Source: Cryptomeria japonica
Taxonomy: Eukaryota; Streptophyta; Pinopsida; Cupressales; Cupressaceae
Direction: 5' to 3'
Assembly (NCBI RefSeq): GCF_030272615.1
Contig: NC_081408.1
Location: 620,804,476 to 620,868,475, forward strand
DNA: 64,000 nt
Program-made: the position numbers and the translations under genes
The notes under the pieces: model-generated
Databases searched by the model: none
What the model saw: only the letters and a program-made list of their open reading frames with translations
Told to the model about the DNA's origin: nothing
Part shown: positions 11,361 to 22,841 of the stretch, piece by piece
Layout of the letters: every line of letters begins with the position of its first letter
Numbering within the stretch: the first letter of the stretch is position 1

Positions 11361-12048
11361 ATGGAAAGTTTGAGACAATAGTTGGAAGGAGCTCTTGAAG
11401 ATTTTGATGCAGAAAAATTGAAGAATATAAATCTAGAAGATACACTCAGAACTGCTCGGGAATTCATCAAAGCACTTCAAGATAACTCGGTTATAGCAAA
11501 GAATAAGAGAAAAAAATTACATGTGCAATTGCAAAATCAAGATGATGAAGAAAAGGAAACTCTTACAGATATTGCAGAGAAATTGAGACAAGAGAACAGT
11601 AACATGAAGAATGAGATGCAAGATCTAACCATGAGATTATGCAAGGATATTTAAGATAGAAAGAGAAATGAAGAAGATTTGGCCTGAAGACTTAATGAAA
11701 GATCAGATGAATCTCAAAGGCTTAGTTATGAAAATGATATGCTTAAAACAGATTTGATTCACATGCAACATGACAAAGAGGAACTTATGAGACAAGTTAT
11801 CACTTTGGAAAGAGAATTGGTCACTGCAAATGAATACAAAGACAAATTCAAGAAAAGTTCAGATAATCTTGATGATATGCTGAAAAGTCAGAAAGTTGAT
11901 GGAGAAATAGTTGGACTTAGATTTGAACATGGAGAAATTTCCGGGACTACACACAATCATGATCACAACAAACTGGTAAGGCAACCTAATGCTTATAAAT
12001 ACAATGGGAAATGTTTTAATTGCAACAAATTTGGTCATAGAGGAAATC
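11361..12048 (+). pseudogene. Element B Gag, N-terminal part (coiled coil, first zinc knuckle)
   Basis: One frame runs from ATG 11361 to the F insertion, interrupted by stops at about 11379 (TAG), 11652 (TAA) and 11685 (TGA). Residues from about 40 onward are a charged heptad-type coiled coil rich in K, E, Q and L. The segment near 11982-12045 carries a zinc knuckle, 'CFNCNKFGHR', whose final Cys lies beyond the insertion, in the part starting at 32532. A tract reading 'GEISGTT' precedes the knuckle and has a close counterpart in element D ('GEISGAN'). Role known for the family: capsid and RNA packaging in cytoplasmic particles. Dead here because of the stops and the split. Confidence 0.85.
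12044..12048. repeat. Target-site duplication of element F, left copy
   Basis: AAATC occurs here and again at 32527-32531. Joining the two sides restores Gag reading through the CCHC knuckle (GHR-N-QC). Confidence 0.88.
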
Positions 12049-12573
12049 TATAGTACCCCTACCCTAGTCATCTCTATATAACCGATGTGACCTTTGTTGA
12101 CTTTTTATGTGGCAATCTTGAATGGTTGAAGTACCATGAGGTAATGTTTAGTCAGATATTATGATTATTGTGCATATCTGTTAATGTGATGTCACATTGA
12201 TTCTTATGTAAGTTTAAACTGTCCTCCTGATTCTTGTTATTAATCTCGAGCTAACATCTTCATTAAATATATATTGTAGACGTCTAAAACTAGTCAACGC
12301 TTGCGGAGTCATATTTTAACATTGGTGCATTGCCTTATTTTAGGTTTTTGCGTCGCATTAATATTTATTCTATGATGCGTACTTGGTTTTTATCATTTGC
12401 AAGCATCAAGTCCTTCTTCTGCATTCTTCATTTGTCTCGCTTTCAAATTTGGTCTTGTCGATAACAATCTTCAGTCATGATTTTGATCGATCTTATCCTG
12501 TTGCATCAATGTGCGTGTTCATTTGTCATCATTTTGGTCATCATCAATCCTAATTTGGGTTTTGTCCTCTTTT

Positions 12574-12896
12574 CAATCTTGTCATTTTGTGATCGATTCA
12601 TCATTGATCGTTGTCCTCTTATCAATCTTGTCGTTTTGTGATCGATTTGTCATTGATCGTTGTCATTTTCAATCTTGTCGACTTGCGATCAATTTGTCAT
12701 CGATCGTTGTCATTTTCAATCTTGTCATCTTGTGATCGATTTATCATTGATCATTGTTGTTTTCAATCTTGTCATCTGGCGATCAATTTGTCATCAATCA
12801 TTGCCATTTTCAATCTTGCGATCGATTTGTCATGAATCGTCGTCCTTCTCAATCATGTCAATTTGGATCAATTTGTCATTGTTCCTTGTCAATTGG
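12574..12896 (+). repeat. 47-bp tandem repeat array in the LTR of C
   Basis: CAATCTTGTC starts units at 12574, 12623, 12670, 12717, 12764 and 12811, with a shorter, diverged unit from 12850. Spacing is 49, then 47 four times, then 39. Each unit also carries GATCGATTTGTCATTGATCG-like text. The 3' LTR has the matching array starting at 26162. Confidence 0.9.
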
Positions 12897-13314
12897 CACA
12901 TTTATCAATCAAATCACTTATCAACATTGGTCTTTTATCAGGTCAAAATTATAATCGAATCGACAGCAATTATCTTTTGTCAAGACCTAATTGTCATCCT
13001 TGCATTTCTAATTCATCTTCTAGGGTTTCATGATTTAGTCATTTAACCTTGTTTGTCATTTCCCCCTCTAGGTTGAATAGTTCCTAAGTCTTCTTGTCAC
13101 AATTAAATGTTTATTTAATTGGCTAACTAATTCCTCCCTCTTTGTGAATTAATTAATAAATGAAAATTTGTTAATTAATTCACTTAATTCTTAATTTCCT
13201 CATTTTCTAATTTCCTCAATTTTCTAATTTCCTAATTTCTAATTCATATAATTTTCAATTTTCTCCTATATTTCTCCTAATTTCATGGGAATGACATAGC
13301 AAATTTGTCATAAT

Positions 13315-13420
13315 TTGTCATAATTGACAATCAATCAATTTTGACATAGTAATTTGTCATAATTGACAATCAATCAATCTTGCATAGAAAGTGTCAATTT
13401 GTCATAATTTGTCATAATTG
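13315..13420 (+). repeat. Repeated TTGTCA/TGACAA palindromic module
   Basis: TTGTCATAATTGACAA (6-base arms, 4-base centre) occurs at 13315-13330 and 13354-13369, each followed by TCAATCAAT. Partial copies continue to 13420. The 3' LTR has the counterpart at 26925-26940. Confidence 0.8.
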
Positions 13421-13485
13421 TCATTTTTGATTTGAAATTTCCTTTCAAATCTCCTCATGCTAATCTTGTCTTTTCTCCAATTTAT

Positions 13486-13495
13486 CTATAAATTG
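13486..13495 (+). promoter_or_regulatory. Candidate TATA box in 5' LTR of C
   Basis: CTATAAATTG lies about 330 bp before the LTR end and is conserved at 27047-27056 in the 3' LTR. It would start the genomic transcript within the LTR. This rests on motif and position only. Confidence 0.45.
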
Positions 13496-13828
13496 GATGA
13501 ATTTCTTCAATCAAAGTCCCTGGTCGAATCAATCACGCTTCTAGTACCCTTATGCTATCATGCTATCTTGTCAATCTTGCTTTCATCTCATGCGTATGCA
13601 CTTGTAGGTGAGATCCACAAACAAAAGCAATTTGAAGGAGAAAGAAGGACAATGGAGCCACATGAAGGAGACATCTGCATTTGGTTTGCTTAGATTTCAT
13701 TTTGAATGTCTTGTTTTCATGTTTTCATTGAATGTAATTAGGATTGGTCATTGCAATTGAGTTTTCGTGATTGAACTAGGCTATTGTTTATGTTGCTTTG
13801 ATGATTTCCGAATTCCTATCTACATAAA

Positions 13829-13845
13829 TTGGTGAACCCGACATG
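13829..13845 (+). other. Primer binding site of element C
   Basis: TTGGTGAACCCGACATG starts 4 bases after the LTR. Element E has TTGGTGAACCCGACGTG in the same place. I do not assign the tRNA. Confidence 0.75.
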
Positions 13846-15949
13846 AAATAACCCCCTAACCATGCTTTTGAGTGCTTTTGAGATGATTTGTAGGTAAAAA
13901 ACCCAAGAAACAGGGTAATGCAGGGCTTTCTGAGAACTTCTGCACCTGTGTAGGAGCAATCTACGCATGTGTCAAGCAATCTGTGCCTGTATCAAGGACT
14001 TCTGCACCTGTGTCAAAGGGATCTGTGCCTATGTTACTTCATTCTGCACCTGTGTTACTGCATTCTGCACTTGTGTGAGACATTCTGTGCCTGTGTAAGG
14101 CCAGAAACAGAGGTAAAAAGCAGTGTTTTTAGTTGCAAATTGCTTTGTTTTGGATTTTGTTTCTGTTTTTTGGTTTTTCTTTGGTACTGATTCTCTGTGC
14201 AACACCTTGGAATTATGCATGACAAAGACAAAAAATGAAACTACTAACACATTTTATGCAGGTTCGCTAGTCAAAGACTAAACAAATTAAACTTCTGACT
14301 TGGTGATTTTGCAGGTTGCCTTATACTCCAATTAAACTTTGTGTTTGTAATTCATAATTAGGCACCTAGTATGATTGCTAAGTAGGATGGAATGAAAATG
14401 TGTTTGCTTTGATTGTTGAGTTTGACATTGGAGTAGGAGAGTATGCTCTCATCCTTCTTAGGGTGATCAAAAATCCAGATCTTCGATACCATTCTCATGG
14501 CTCAGATTATTTGTTACCTTTAGAGAGCCTGCCTTCCTGACAATCATGAGAAGGGAATGACCCAAAGTGAGTATAGCTAGAATACCTTGGCATTCTAACT
14601 CACTATAAATAAATACCTGATGGGCGAAAGCTTTGAAGGAAGGGTTACGTGGGAATTGTAGTTACTTGGGAAGTGATGACCCTTGGACTCTTTCTCATAT
14701 CAACATCTAAGTAGGGCCTCACGGTCTAAATCATGCTTTTGCGACTACCTTTGTTTGGTATCTTGGTGGGCTTAATGTCTCAATCACACTTGTGTGACAT
14801 CAAGGAGTAACGCTTAATAGAAATCCTTACTAAACACCTTGTATTTAGAGGCCAAAAATCCTTCTAGTTGCTTGAGAAGGACAAGTTCGGATACTTGGAA
14901 GAGATACTAAGTTCGCCATGGGGAGATTTCCATGGGGACTGATGCTTGGCTGCCCTGAAAAGTGAGTGCCATGGAGGGGATCCTGTGGGGTCAAGCATCT
15001 ATGTATTCTCCTTGAATCTCATAACGAGTCTACCTCTCAAGTACCTACTGTCCTTGCCATCCATAAGAAATGTGTGAATGAGCATGATTGTCTTGAGTCT
15101 AAGTTAAAATATCTTGTCTTCTTTGCTTTTCAAAAGTTGAGTTGTGTCTCATTTCAAAAACAAGACAAATTGATTCAAAACAAGGTTAAACACAAGAACA
15201 TTTCATCCAACAAAGTTCAAAACACCTTCAAACATGGTTGTCAAACATTTTTCAAAATCTTGTCTCAACATTCATGTCACTTATATTTAGGTTCATCCTA
15301 GGTTTGCATTTTGCAAATTCATTATCAACTACCAAGGTTAGGTTTCACCTAGGTCATACTCCTTTGAATATCAATAAGGGTCATCCATTTGCATGTGTCC
15401 TCTTGCATTAGAGTAATACCATTTCATAATTCAAACTTAGGTTGACATTGTCATACATTTGCATTTGCATACCCTAGGTCTCTTCATTAAGTTTAGGTCA
15501 TTATCATATCATATTAGGGTCATTTGCATAGTAATTGTCCCTTTGCATATAGTGTCAAAACTAGGTTTTGTCATACTTGAGTAATGCAAATCTTTGATAA
15601 ACCCTAAGTTATTGTTAGGAAGTCTAGACCTTATCAAACCTTTGTCTTTTTGTCATCATTTTCATTTGGTCAAACCTAGCTTAGTATCCAAGCATATAGG
15701 GGAGACATTGTCATTTTGTCCTTTTGTCACTTGGTCCTTTTGTCCTTTGAGGTCTAGACATCATTTCAATTTCCAAAGGGTCTCATTTTTAGAATTGCAT
15801 TCAAAAGCTGGTCAAAATCTTGAAAAACAACAAAAATATAGGTTGCATTCTTGCCATAGATTGCATTCTCATCTATTTTAGTTTGCATTTAGTTGCATAT
15901 CATATATTATCCTTGAAAAATTCCAAAAATATTGCATTCGCATAGTGAC
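13846..15949 (+). other. 5' leader of element C
   Basis: This 2.1 kb untranslated leader has no recognisable domain. Short open frames such as 14966-15301 look incidental. It contains an approximately 21-bp tandem array at 13938-14100. From 15300 to 15600 it is rich in CCTAGG, TTAGGT and TTTGCAT motifs. Long leaders are usual in Tat/Ogre elements. Confidence 0.7.
13938..14100 (+). repeat. About 21-bp tandem repeats in the C leader
   Basis: About eight degenerate units of the form TTCTGCACCTGTGTnnnnnnn follow one another with 19 to 23 bp spacing. Two sub-forms, CTGCACCTGTG and CTGTGCCTGTG, recur. Confidence 0.85.
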
Positions 15950-18508
15950 ATGCCTGTTGAGACAAGGTCAAAATCTAAAAAGATGGGCGAACCAATGTAT
16001 CAACCCATTGACAACATATCAAACTCATAGTTTCAAACTAGTCAAACAGTACAAATTGAAGGTTCGTCAAGCACATCATTACCACCATATGGAATGGTTC
16101 AACTTGGACCACCTCCATTATATGAACCATTGTTTGTACCCATGAAACCAGGACATGGGAGTGTTCCACCAACACCAAGAGGAAATGCACTTTTTGATTG
16201 GAATCAACCGAACCTGCAACATGACATTCAAACTCAAACATTATATGAGGAACAAACTCTTTCACAAGGATTTGGTTCAGATCAAGGCATTCAACAGGAA
16301 ACAAATCCAAATATTATACTAGATTCTTCATCAGATTTCGATGCCTCTGATGATGTTGATATGTTCCTTCAAGATCCAAAGTTGACAAAAAAGATGGATA
16401 AATTCTTGAACAAAGTCTTTAAGATGTTCCCACAAAAATATCTTGACATGATGAGTAATGTGACCTCCTCAAGTGAGCAAATCAATGTGCAAAAACAACA
16501 AGGCGGTGAGCTATTAAGTTTCTCTCCACATCCAAACGAAGAAAATGTGCAACAAGGAACTCAACCTACCTTGATGAGTAAACGCGCTTCAAAGGCATTG
16601 ACAGTGAATATTCCTCAAAAGTCACCATTTGAGACAATAAATAATCCATTATTTAACACAACACCTGTAACACAAGATCAAATGAGGACCACACAAATAT
16701 TGACAACTATCCCTCAACAAGAAGTGGTTCCTCACATGCATAAAATTGGGTCAAAATCTAAGATGCAAGACAACTTCACGACTAGAACGCCTGATCTCAC
16801 CAATGTTCAAAATAAGTCCACAATGCAATAAAGTTCCTATGTCCCACTAAGTTCAATATATTTGCCAAACACTCAAGTACCTGTTATGTAGACTATTGTG
16901 ACAGATCCGTCGATAATGGCGACACAAAGAGCTACAGATAGTGGTTTGCACCAACAGCAAATGTTGCAACAATTGAGTAATACACAAAAGATACAATCGA
17001 ATGTGCAAACAAACAATGTACAACAACAACAATACCACATTCGACAACAAGTTGCAGCACCCTCTGCACCATTACAAGTTAATGCAAACTTGCAACCATC
17101 ACAATGGATTGGACAAACAACACAACAAGTTAATGAAAGTGCCATACCCCATCTTAAGGAGAAACAACAAAAACCACCCAAACAAAGTTTTTTGAAAATG
17201 ATGGGATTTACACCGCAACAACAATTGGCACAAAGTCAGCAAATTTTGATTCATCAGCATCAACAACAACATGTGCCTCAATATGTGCCAAGACAAACAA
17301 GCTATCATACTTCACAACCGCAATTGACGCTTGTGCAATATCAATAATACCCTCAATTGCAATATCAACCTAGGCTACAAACGATGATTCCACCACAAGA
17401 AGCACAACAACAAGGTCAATATCAAGGTATGGCACAACCACAACAATAAGAGGTGTACCAAGAACATTATATGCCAGAGACACCAAAGATGGAAATTTCA
17501 GAGCATCAACAATCGATCAGAAACACGATGTATCGACAAAGAGTACCCACCAGGATTAACGATGGACCTCCAAAATCTGATACAATTGCGCAACAGCTTG
17601 AGAAGTTGCAACGATAAGTCGATGCATTGGAAACCAAAGGAACAAAGAAGCTGTACACAGATCAAGATTTATGTCCTAATCCATTTTACAAGAGCTTATA
17701 CATGCCTCCCTTCTCTAAGCATTTTGAGGCACCTAATTTTGAGAAATATAAAGGGAATGGTAATCCAAAAGATCACATTCAAGCATTTTTTGCGGCATGT
17801 ACTGAAGTGAGTTATGAGTCAACATATTTAATGCACTTATTTGCACGAAGTCTCATTGGACAAGCCATGGATTGGTATTTGCATCTGCTAGGAAATATAA
17901 AGACTTGGTCGGAATTGGCTCAAAAGTTTATATCTCACTTCGCATTCAACATTGACAGTGACGTGACCATGTCAGATTTATGCAACACCAAGAAAAAGAA
18001 AGGTGAACCATTAGTGACTTTCTTGCAACGATGGCGAAGCTTGTATAGTCGTTCTTCCCTAGATATACCTGAAGAACAACAAGTGAACTTGTTTATCCAA
18101 AATTTGGTCCTAGAAATGATGTATGAACTCAAATTGAAAAGTCCTAGTACTATTGAGAAACTCATTAAGAAAGGGATGAACATTGAAATTTCTCTTGTAG
18201 CCAAGGGAATCATTAAGCTCAATAAAGACAGTGACAACACAAACGATTCAGGGGACAAAAATAGATTTTGGTACAAAAACAAGAATGTCACTAATGATGG
18301 AGTTGTTGATGCAAGAGAAGTGAATGCAAATCAATCCCCGTTCACAATCAAGAAATTGAGTGCTCCTAATATGTCAATTATGGAACAAAATCAAACACTG
18401 GCAAACAATGTTACTCAACAATACACTCAACAATATAATCAACAACAAGGTCAGCAACAAAATCAGCAACGAAAACCTTTCCAATCAATGGATGGACCTC
18501 CTCGATAA
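15950..18508 (+). pseudogene. Element C Gag
   Basis: One reading frame runs from ATG 15950 to 18508 with stops (for example TAG near 16028, TAA at 16829, 17345 and 17447, and another near 17614). The N-terminal half is rich in P, Q and N. The Q-rich stretch 16960-17340 comes from CAA repeats. The conserved plant gypsy Gag (Retrotrans_gag) domain is at 17680-18170: 'FEAPNFEKYKGNGNPKDHI' opens it. A DWYLHL segment and a TFLQRWRSLY segment follow. The C-terminal tail is again Q-rich (18400-18480). The zinc knuckle follows in another frame at 18620-18720. The product would form virus-like particles; it is broken here. Confidence 0.88.
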
Positions 18509-18597
18509 TTTATGCCATTGGGAGAGCCTATTGAGTCAGTAATGAAACAATTAATACAAGCAAAATTATCAAGTTACCAGATATCAAGGTAGAACCA

Positions 18598-20106
18598 TTG
18601 GTAAAGCTGCATTGGTGGAATGATAATGCATATTGTGAATACCATCGGTCAAAAGGACATAAAACTGCATCATGTTTTCAATTGAAACATATGATTCAAG
18701 ACTCGTTAGAGCAAGGAGTAATTGAGGTAGATCCGCCCAATGTGACCTCTAACACTGATCATACAATTTTCAAAACTCCTTTGCGTGATCATGACAAGGG
18801 TAAAGCATCTTCTTCAAACTCTACCCAAACAACAAATTATGCAAATACTGGTTATAACAATGTCATCAATTGTTTTCAAGCATCAAATGAGTATGTTTCC
18901 ACCCTAAGAATAAAGGGACAAGATCCTTCTTGCGCAGTCACCACTCTTCGATCCAAAATAGTCCTGAAAGGAGCTCCTGCAGTTCCTCCCAAATCAACTC
19001 CTATGAGTCAGTATAATCTCTTAGATCATCTAGGAAAGACACCTACACAAATATCAATCCTTGAGTTGTTGAAAATGTCCCCTATGCATCGCGCAGTCCT
19101 AGATAAAGCTTTAATTGAGTCCACTGTCTCGACAGACATCGATGTTGACCAATTTCAAGCTCGAATTGGACATCTAGCTGTTTCCCAAAATGTTGCATTT
19201 TTTGATAATGATATTTCACCTGATAAGCTCCCTCATAATGATCCTTTACATCTTGAATTCTTTGTCCATAATTGCAAAATCAGACGAGTCTTGATAGATG
19301 GCAAAGCGGGTCTTAATATTTGTACCTTGAGAGTGGTCATTGGCCTTGGTTATACAGAAAATGACATTGATGCTTCCAGAAGAATAACAATCAAAGCATA
19401 TGATGATGTTGAGCGCCCATCTAAAGGGATAATTACATTACCTATCAGAGTCAGTACAGTGACAGAAAACACTTTCTTGCAGGTCTTAGACCTTGATCTC
19501 TCTTACAATATGATTCTTGGCCGTCCATGGATCCACACAATGAAAGCAGTTCCATCCACCTATCATCAATGTTTAAAATATCCTTACAATGGAACTGAGA
19601 TAACAATTCCAGGAGATCCTAATCCATTTCAATTTTGTGCTACTCTAAAGGATTCCCCTCAGCAGCAAGTCCCAGTCAATAGAGAGGCCCACTCACATAG
19701 TTATGTGGATCCTAATGAGTTGTTAGAAGCTGTCAAAGGTAAATTGAAGATACAGGACCAAGCATGCGGAGAGTATTCAATGGCTCAAACATTCCTCATT
19801 TGGAATTTACCAATATCTCCAAAATCACATGGCAAACCACATTTGTTGCAAAAGGAACCTAAGATAGTCATTCAATATCAGCCCCCCACTACATTCACAA
19901 GATGGGGTGAACTTGACAAAGAAACCTTGGACAACGATGTCATAGATTGGCTTTATAAGGATCCAACTGAGACACCACCTATCAGGTTGCCGGTGGAGCG
20001 GTACGGCAAAGGATTTACTATGCTACAGAAGAAAGGATATGATGGCTACAGTGGCTTAGGCCCTGACAAGAAAGGAAGGCTAGAACCCATTATACCCAAG
20101 AGGTGA
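18598..20106 (+). pseudogene. Element C: zinc knuckle, aspartic protease and G-patch
   Basis: This is an open 502-codon stretch in a frame different from Gag. Residues about 12-40 carry the Tat-style knuckle 'YCEYHRSKGHKTASCFQLKH'. A retropepsin domain spans about 215-345: 'RRVLIDGKAGLNI' replaces the usual D-G-G-S/A-G active-site loop, so G is changed to K beside the catalytic Asp, and 'MILGRPWIHTMKAV' is the second half. The end (about 465-502) is a G-patch, 'KGFTMLQKKGYDGYSGLGPD', a nucleic-acid-binding module sometimes attached to retroelement proteases. The frame is open for 1.5 kb but lacks its own start, since it belongs to the polyprotein. Confidence 0.88.
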
Positions 20107-20955
20107 CCTCCAAATTTAGGGTTAGGTTTTGTACCATTGAGAATTGGATCCTCATCTACCAAAATGACCACGTGTAGAAAAGGGCGTGACTCTGATGATG
20201 AAACAACACCTGAGGATACCTGACTCGAAACTGATTCCAATGAATGGGAGTGGAGTTCTTCTTCTTCTAGCTCCTATTCCCTTGACAATGTTTTCCTTGA
20301 CCCTGATGATTTGCCTATGGAAGAAAAACATGAAATAACTCCCCTTCCCAAAACATGTCCTAATGCTTGGATAGAGTCATTTTGGGATCCAAGCTTCGAA
20401 TCAGATACAAGCAGTTTAGACAGTGATACCACAGATGTTTACATCTTTACCATCTCAGTCCTCCCTCTCCTTAAAACCGATGATGACATGCCCCTCATTT
20501 ATCCCCAGCTTATCCAACATGACCAACAAGAACCACTCACATTGGATTATTTTCAAAATGATGAAGCAATTGCAGAATTCCTTGGACTATGGGAAGGCAT
20601 ACCACAAGGTGATCATAAGGTAGGATTTTCTATTGATTTGGATTCCACAACATATTTTGGGGAGTCAACTCCATCTTCCAGTCATCAAAATGAAAAAAGA
20701 AAAGAAAAATTAAAAAATCAAAATAATAGGTCTTTGAGTGAAAACCGTAAGGCACTCTCTGATCATGAAAAAGTAAAAATAAAAGATGTACCTGCGGGTG
20801 AAAACCTCTCTGAGGTGCCCAAAGGTGGAAGAGTGGACATACCCCTATCAAGTCAGGATAAATCAACATTGCTTGTGGAAATGACCGAAGAGATAAATTT
20901 GGGTACACCTGACAACCCTAAGGTCATTCATTTCGCTGCTTCTTTATCAAAATAG
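20107..20955 (+). pseudogene. Element C: protease-RT linker
   Basis: The frame 20311-20955 (214 codons) is acidic and Ser-rich and ends in a stop just before the RT. I recognise no fold. Tat elements have a comparable spacer. The stretch 20107-20310 reads as the upstream part with stops. The end near 20960 runs into the conserved FAWSYADMPGLD text of RT in the same frame. Confidence 0.65.
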
Positions 20956-20989
20956 GAAAAGATAGATTTTGTCAATTTCTTTCTTGAGA

Positions 20990-21850
20990 AGAAGATCAGT
21001 TTTGCATGGTCCTATGCAGATATGCCTGGCCTTGATCTAGAATTATTCCTTCATCACTTGCCATTAAAAGCAGATGCCAAGCTTGTCAAATAGAAACTCA
21101 GAAAGTTGCATCCCCAGGTGGCTCTCTTGGTCAACGTAGAACTAAAAAAATTACTAGATGTGGGCTTTATCAGACCCATTGATTATGTAGACTGGATTTC
21201 AAATTTGGTACCAGTTAGCAAAGTAACTGGGGGCATCAGAATCTGTACAGATTTTAGGGATCTCAATAAAGCATGCTCTAAAGATGACTTTCCACTGCCA
21301 AATATAGACATCATAGTTGACATGACTGTTGGATATGAGATGCTCTCATTGATGGATGGTTTCTCCGGCTATAACCAAATTCACATTTCTCCTGAAGATC
21401 AACATAAGACTACATTCACATGTGCTTGGGGTAGTTACTGCTAGAATGTGATGCCCTTTGGTCTTAAAAATGCAGGCACAACATATCAAAGAGCGATGAC
21501 GATAATTTTCCATGATTTCATGCATACTTTGATGGAGGACTATGTTGATGACTTATTATGCAAATCTGTCACAAGAGATAGTCATCTAGCCATCCTGGGC
21601 CCAATCTTTGACTGAATGGAAACTTACAAGCTTAGACTCAATCCAAAGAAGTGTGTCTTTGGTGTCACAGCTAGCAAATTACTAGGGTACATTGTTTCTC
21701 ACCGAGGCATCGAAGTCGACCCAACCAAGGTTAAAGCAATAATGGATATGCCTCCTCCTTCCAATCTCCATCAACTAAGAAGTTTGCAAGGAAAGCTACA
21801 GTCAATCTGCTGGTTTATAGCTCAATTAGCAGACAAATGTCATCCTTTCT
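20990..21850 (+). pseudogene. Element C reverse transcriptase
   Basis: Gypsy RT motifs occur in order: the 'FAWSYADMPGLD' lead-in (20999), 'RICTDFRDLNKACSKDDFPL' (about 21238-21297), LMDGFSGYNQI (about 21350), PFGLKNAGTTYQR (about 21450-21493), the YVDDLL catalytic box (about 21541-21558), and the LLGYIVSHRGIEVDP end (about 21680-21725). Stops fall at 21091 (TAG), 21442 (TAG), 21613 (TGA) and 21850 (TAG); all fit C-to-T changes of Gln or Arg codons. The aspartates of YVDD are intact. RNase H follows in a shifted frame. Confidence 0.93.
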
Positions 21851-22180
21851 AGCATTTATATTGCATAAAGGTGTCACTTTTAAATGGACTGAGCAATGTC
21901 AATCAACATTTCAAGCTCTCAAGGACTATTTGCTATCGCCGCCTATTCTAATGCCTCCTATAGAAGGAAAGCCATTTATATTGTATATTTCTGCAACTGA
22001 AATGGCACTAGGAGTTCTCTTGGCCCAACAGGATGAGAATGACAAAGAGCGAGCTATTTATTATATCAGCCGGACACTAGTAGGCTATGAGTTGAATTAT
22101 TCAACTATTGAACGGGCATGCTTAGCAGTGGTCTTTACAACATAGAAACTCTGACACTATATGTTAAATCACCAAACATT
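21837..22180 (+). pseudogene. Element C RNase H (first, RT-linked)
   Basis: 'FKWTEQCQSTFQALKDYL' starts the connection/RNase H unit. It is followed by a FILYISATEMALGVLLAQ strand, where the first catalytic Asp of the usual YxDAS is replaced by Ser. YYISRTL and ELNYSTIERACLA follow. The reading is one frame off the RT and ends in TAG at 22143-22145. In Tat elements this domain is typically degenerate, which fits the missing Asp. Confidence 0.85.
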
Positions 22181-22299
22181 GCTGGTTGCAAAAATTGATC
22201 CCTTGAAATACTTACTTAGTAGAGTAGCTTTGACGGGTCACCTAGCAAAGTGGGTTATGATCCTCAGTGAATTTGATATTGAGTATATGGAGCAAAAGG

Positions 22300-22841
22300 A
22301 AATAAAAGGGCAAGTCATAGCGGATCAACTTGTCGAGGCTCCTATTTATGATGATCATCCCATGTTGATAGATTTTCCAGATGAATCAGTCTTTGCTCTT
22401 ACATCTTCTAATGAATGGAAGTTATACTTTGATGGATCCCATACCAAGTTCGGGTCCAGAGCAGGCATATTGTTTGTCACCCATCAAGGTGATGCTATTC
22501 CCAAGTCCTATAGAATAACTTTCCATTGTACCAATAACATTGCAGAGTATGAAGCACTGGTCACAGGACTCCGAGTAGCAGTCCACTGGAACATCACACA
22601 TTTACAAGTTTATGGAGATTCTCAGTTAGTCATCCATCAAGTGAATGATGACTACGAAACAAAAGATGAAAAGCTTAATCCCTACAAGCACATGGTAGAT
22701 TTCTTCAAGACAAAATTCACGGCTATCCATTTCAGTCAAGTTCCAAGAATTCAAAACAAATTGGTAGATGCGATGGCTATGATTGCTTCCATGTTAGATA
22801 TGCCCCACAATATGGACAAATGTGAATTTTTGGTCAAATAG
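22300..22841 (+). pseudogene. Element C second (archaeal-type) RNase H
   Basis: A second RNase H fold follows the first: 'WKLYFDGSHTKFGSRAGI' carries the first catalytic Asp, then NNIAEYEALVTGL the Glu, and then 'LQVYGDSQLVIHQVNDDY' the second Asp. All three are intact. A dual RNase H is a diagnostic acquisition of the Tat lineage of plant gypsy elements. The frame 22161-22841 is open and stops at a TAG before the integrase. Confidence 0.93.

Larger units (their letters stand above)
12275..13824 (+). repeat. 5' LTR of element C
   Basis: This 1.55 kb LTR is unusually repetitive. It has a 47-bp tandem array (12574-12896), a poly-pyrimidine/AATT-rich part (13120-13290), a TTGTCATAATTGACAA palindromic module (13315-13420), a TATA-like CTATAAATTG at 13486-13495, and the terminus CTATCTACA. 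The 3' LTR repeats it with limited differences. Confidence 0.92.

Noticed and set aside
12574-12896. CRISPR-like appearance of the evenly spaced repeats
   Set aside because: There are no unique spacers; the whole 47-bp unit repeats, it lies in an LTR and the DNA is plant nuclear.
12511-13046. Overlapping plus-strand ORFs in the LTR of C (and 26099-26634 in the other LTR)
   Set aside because: They arise from the 47-bp repeat, occur in all three frames and lack domain content.
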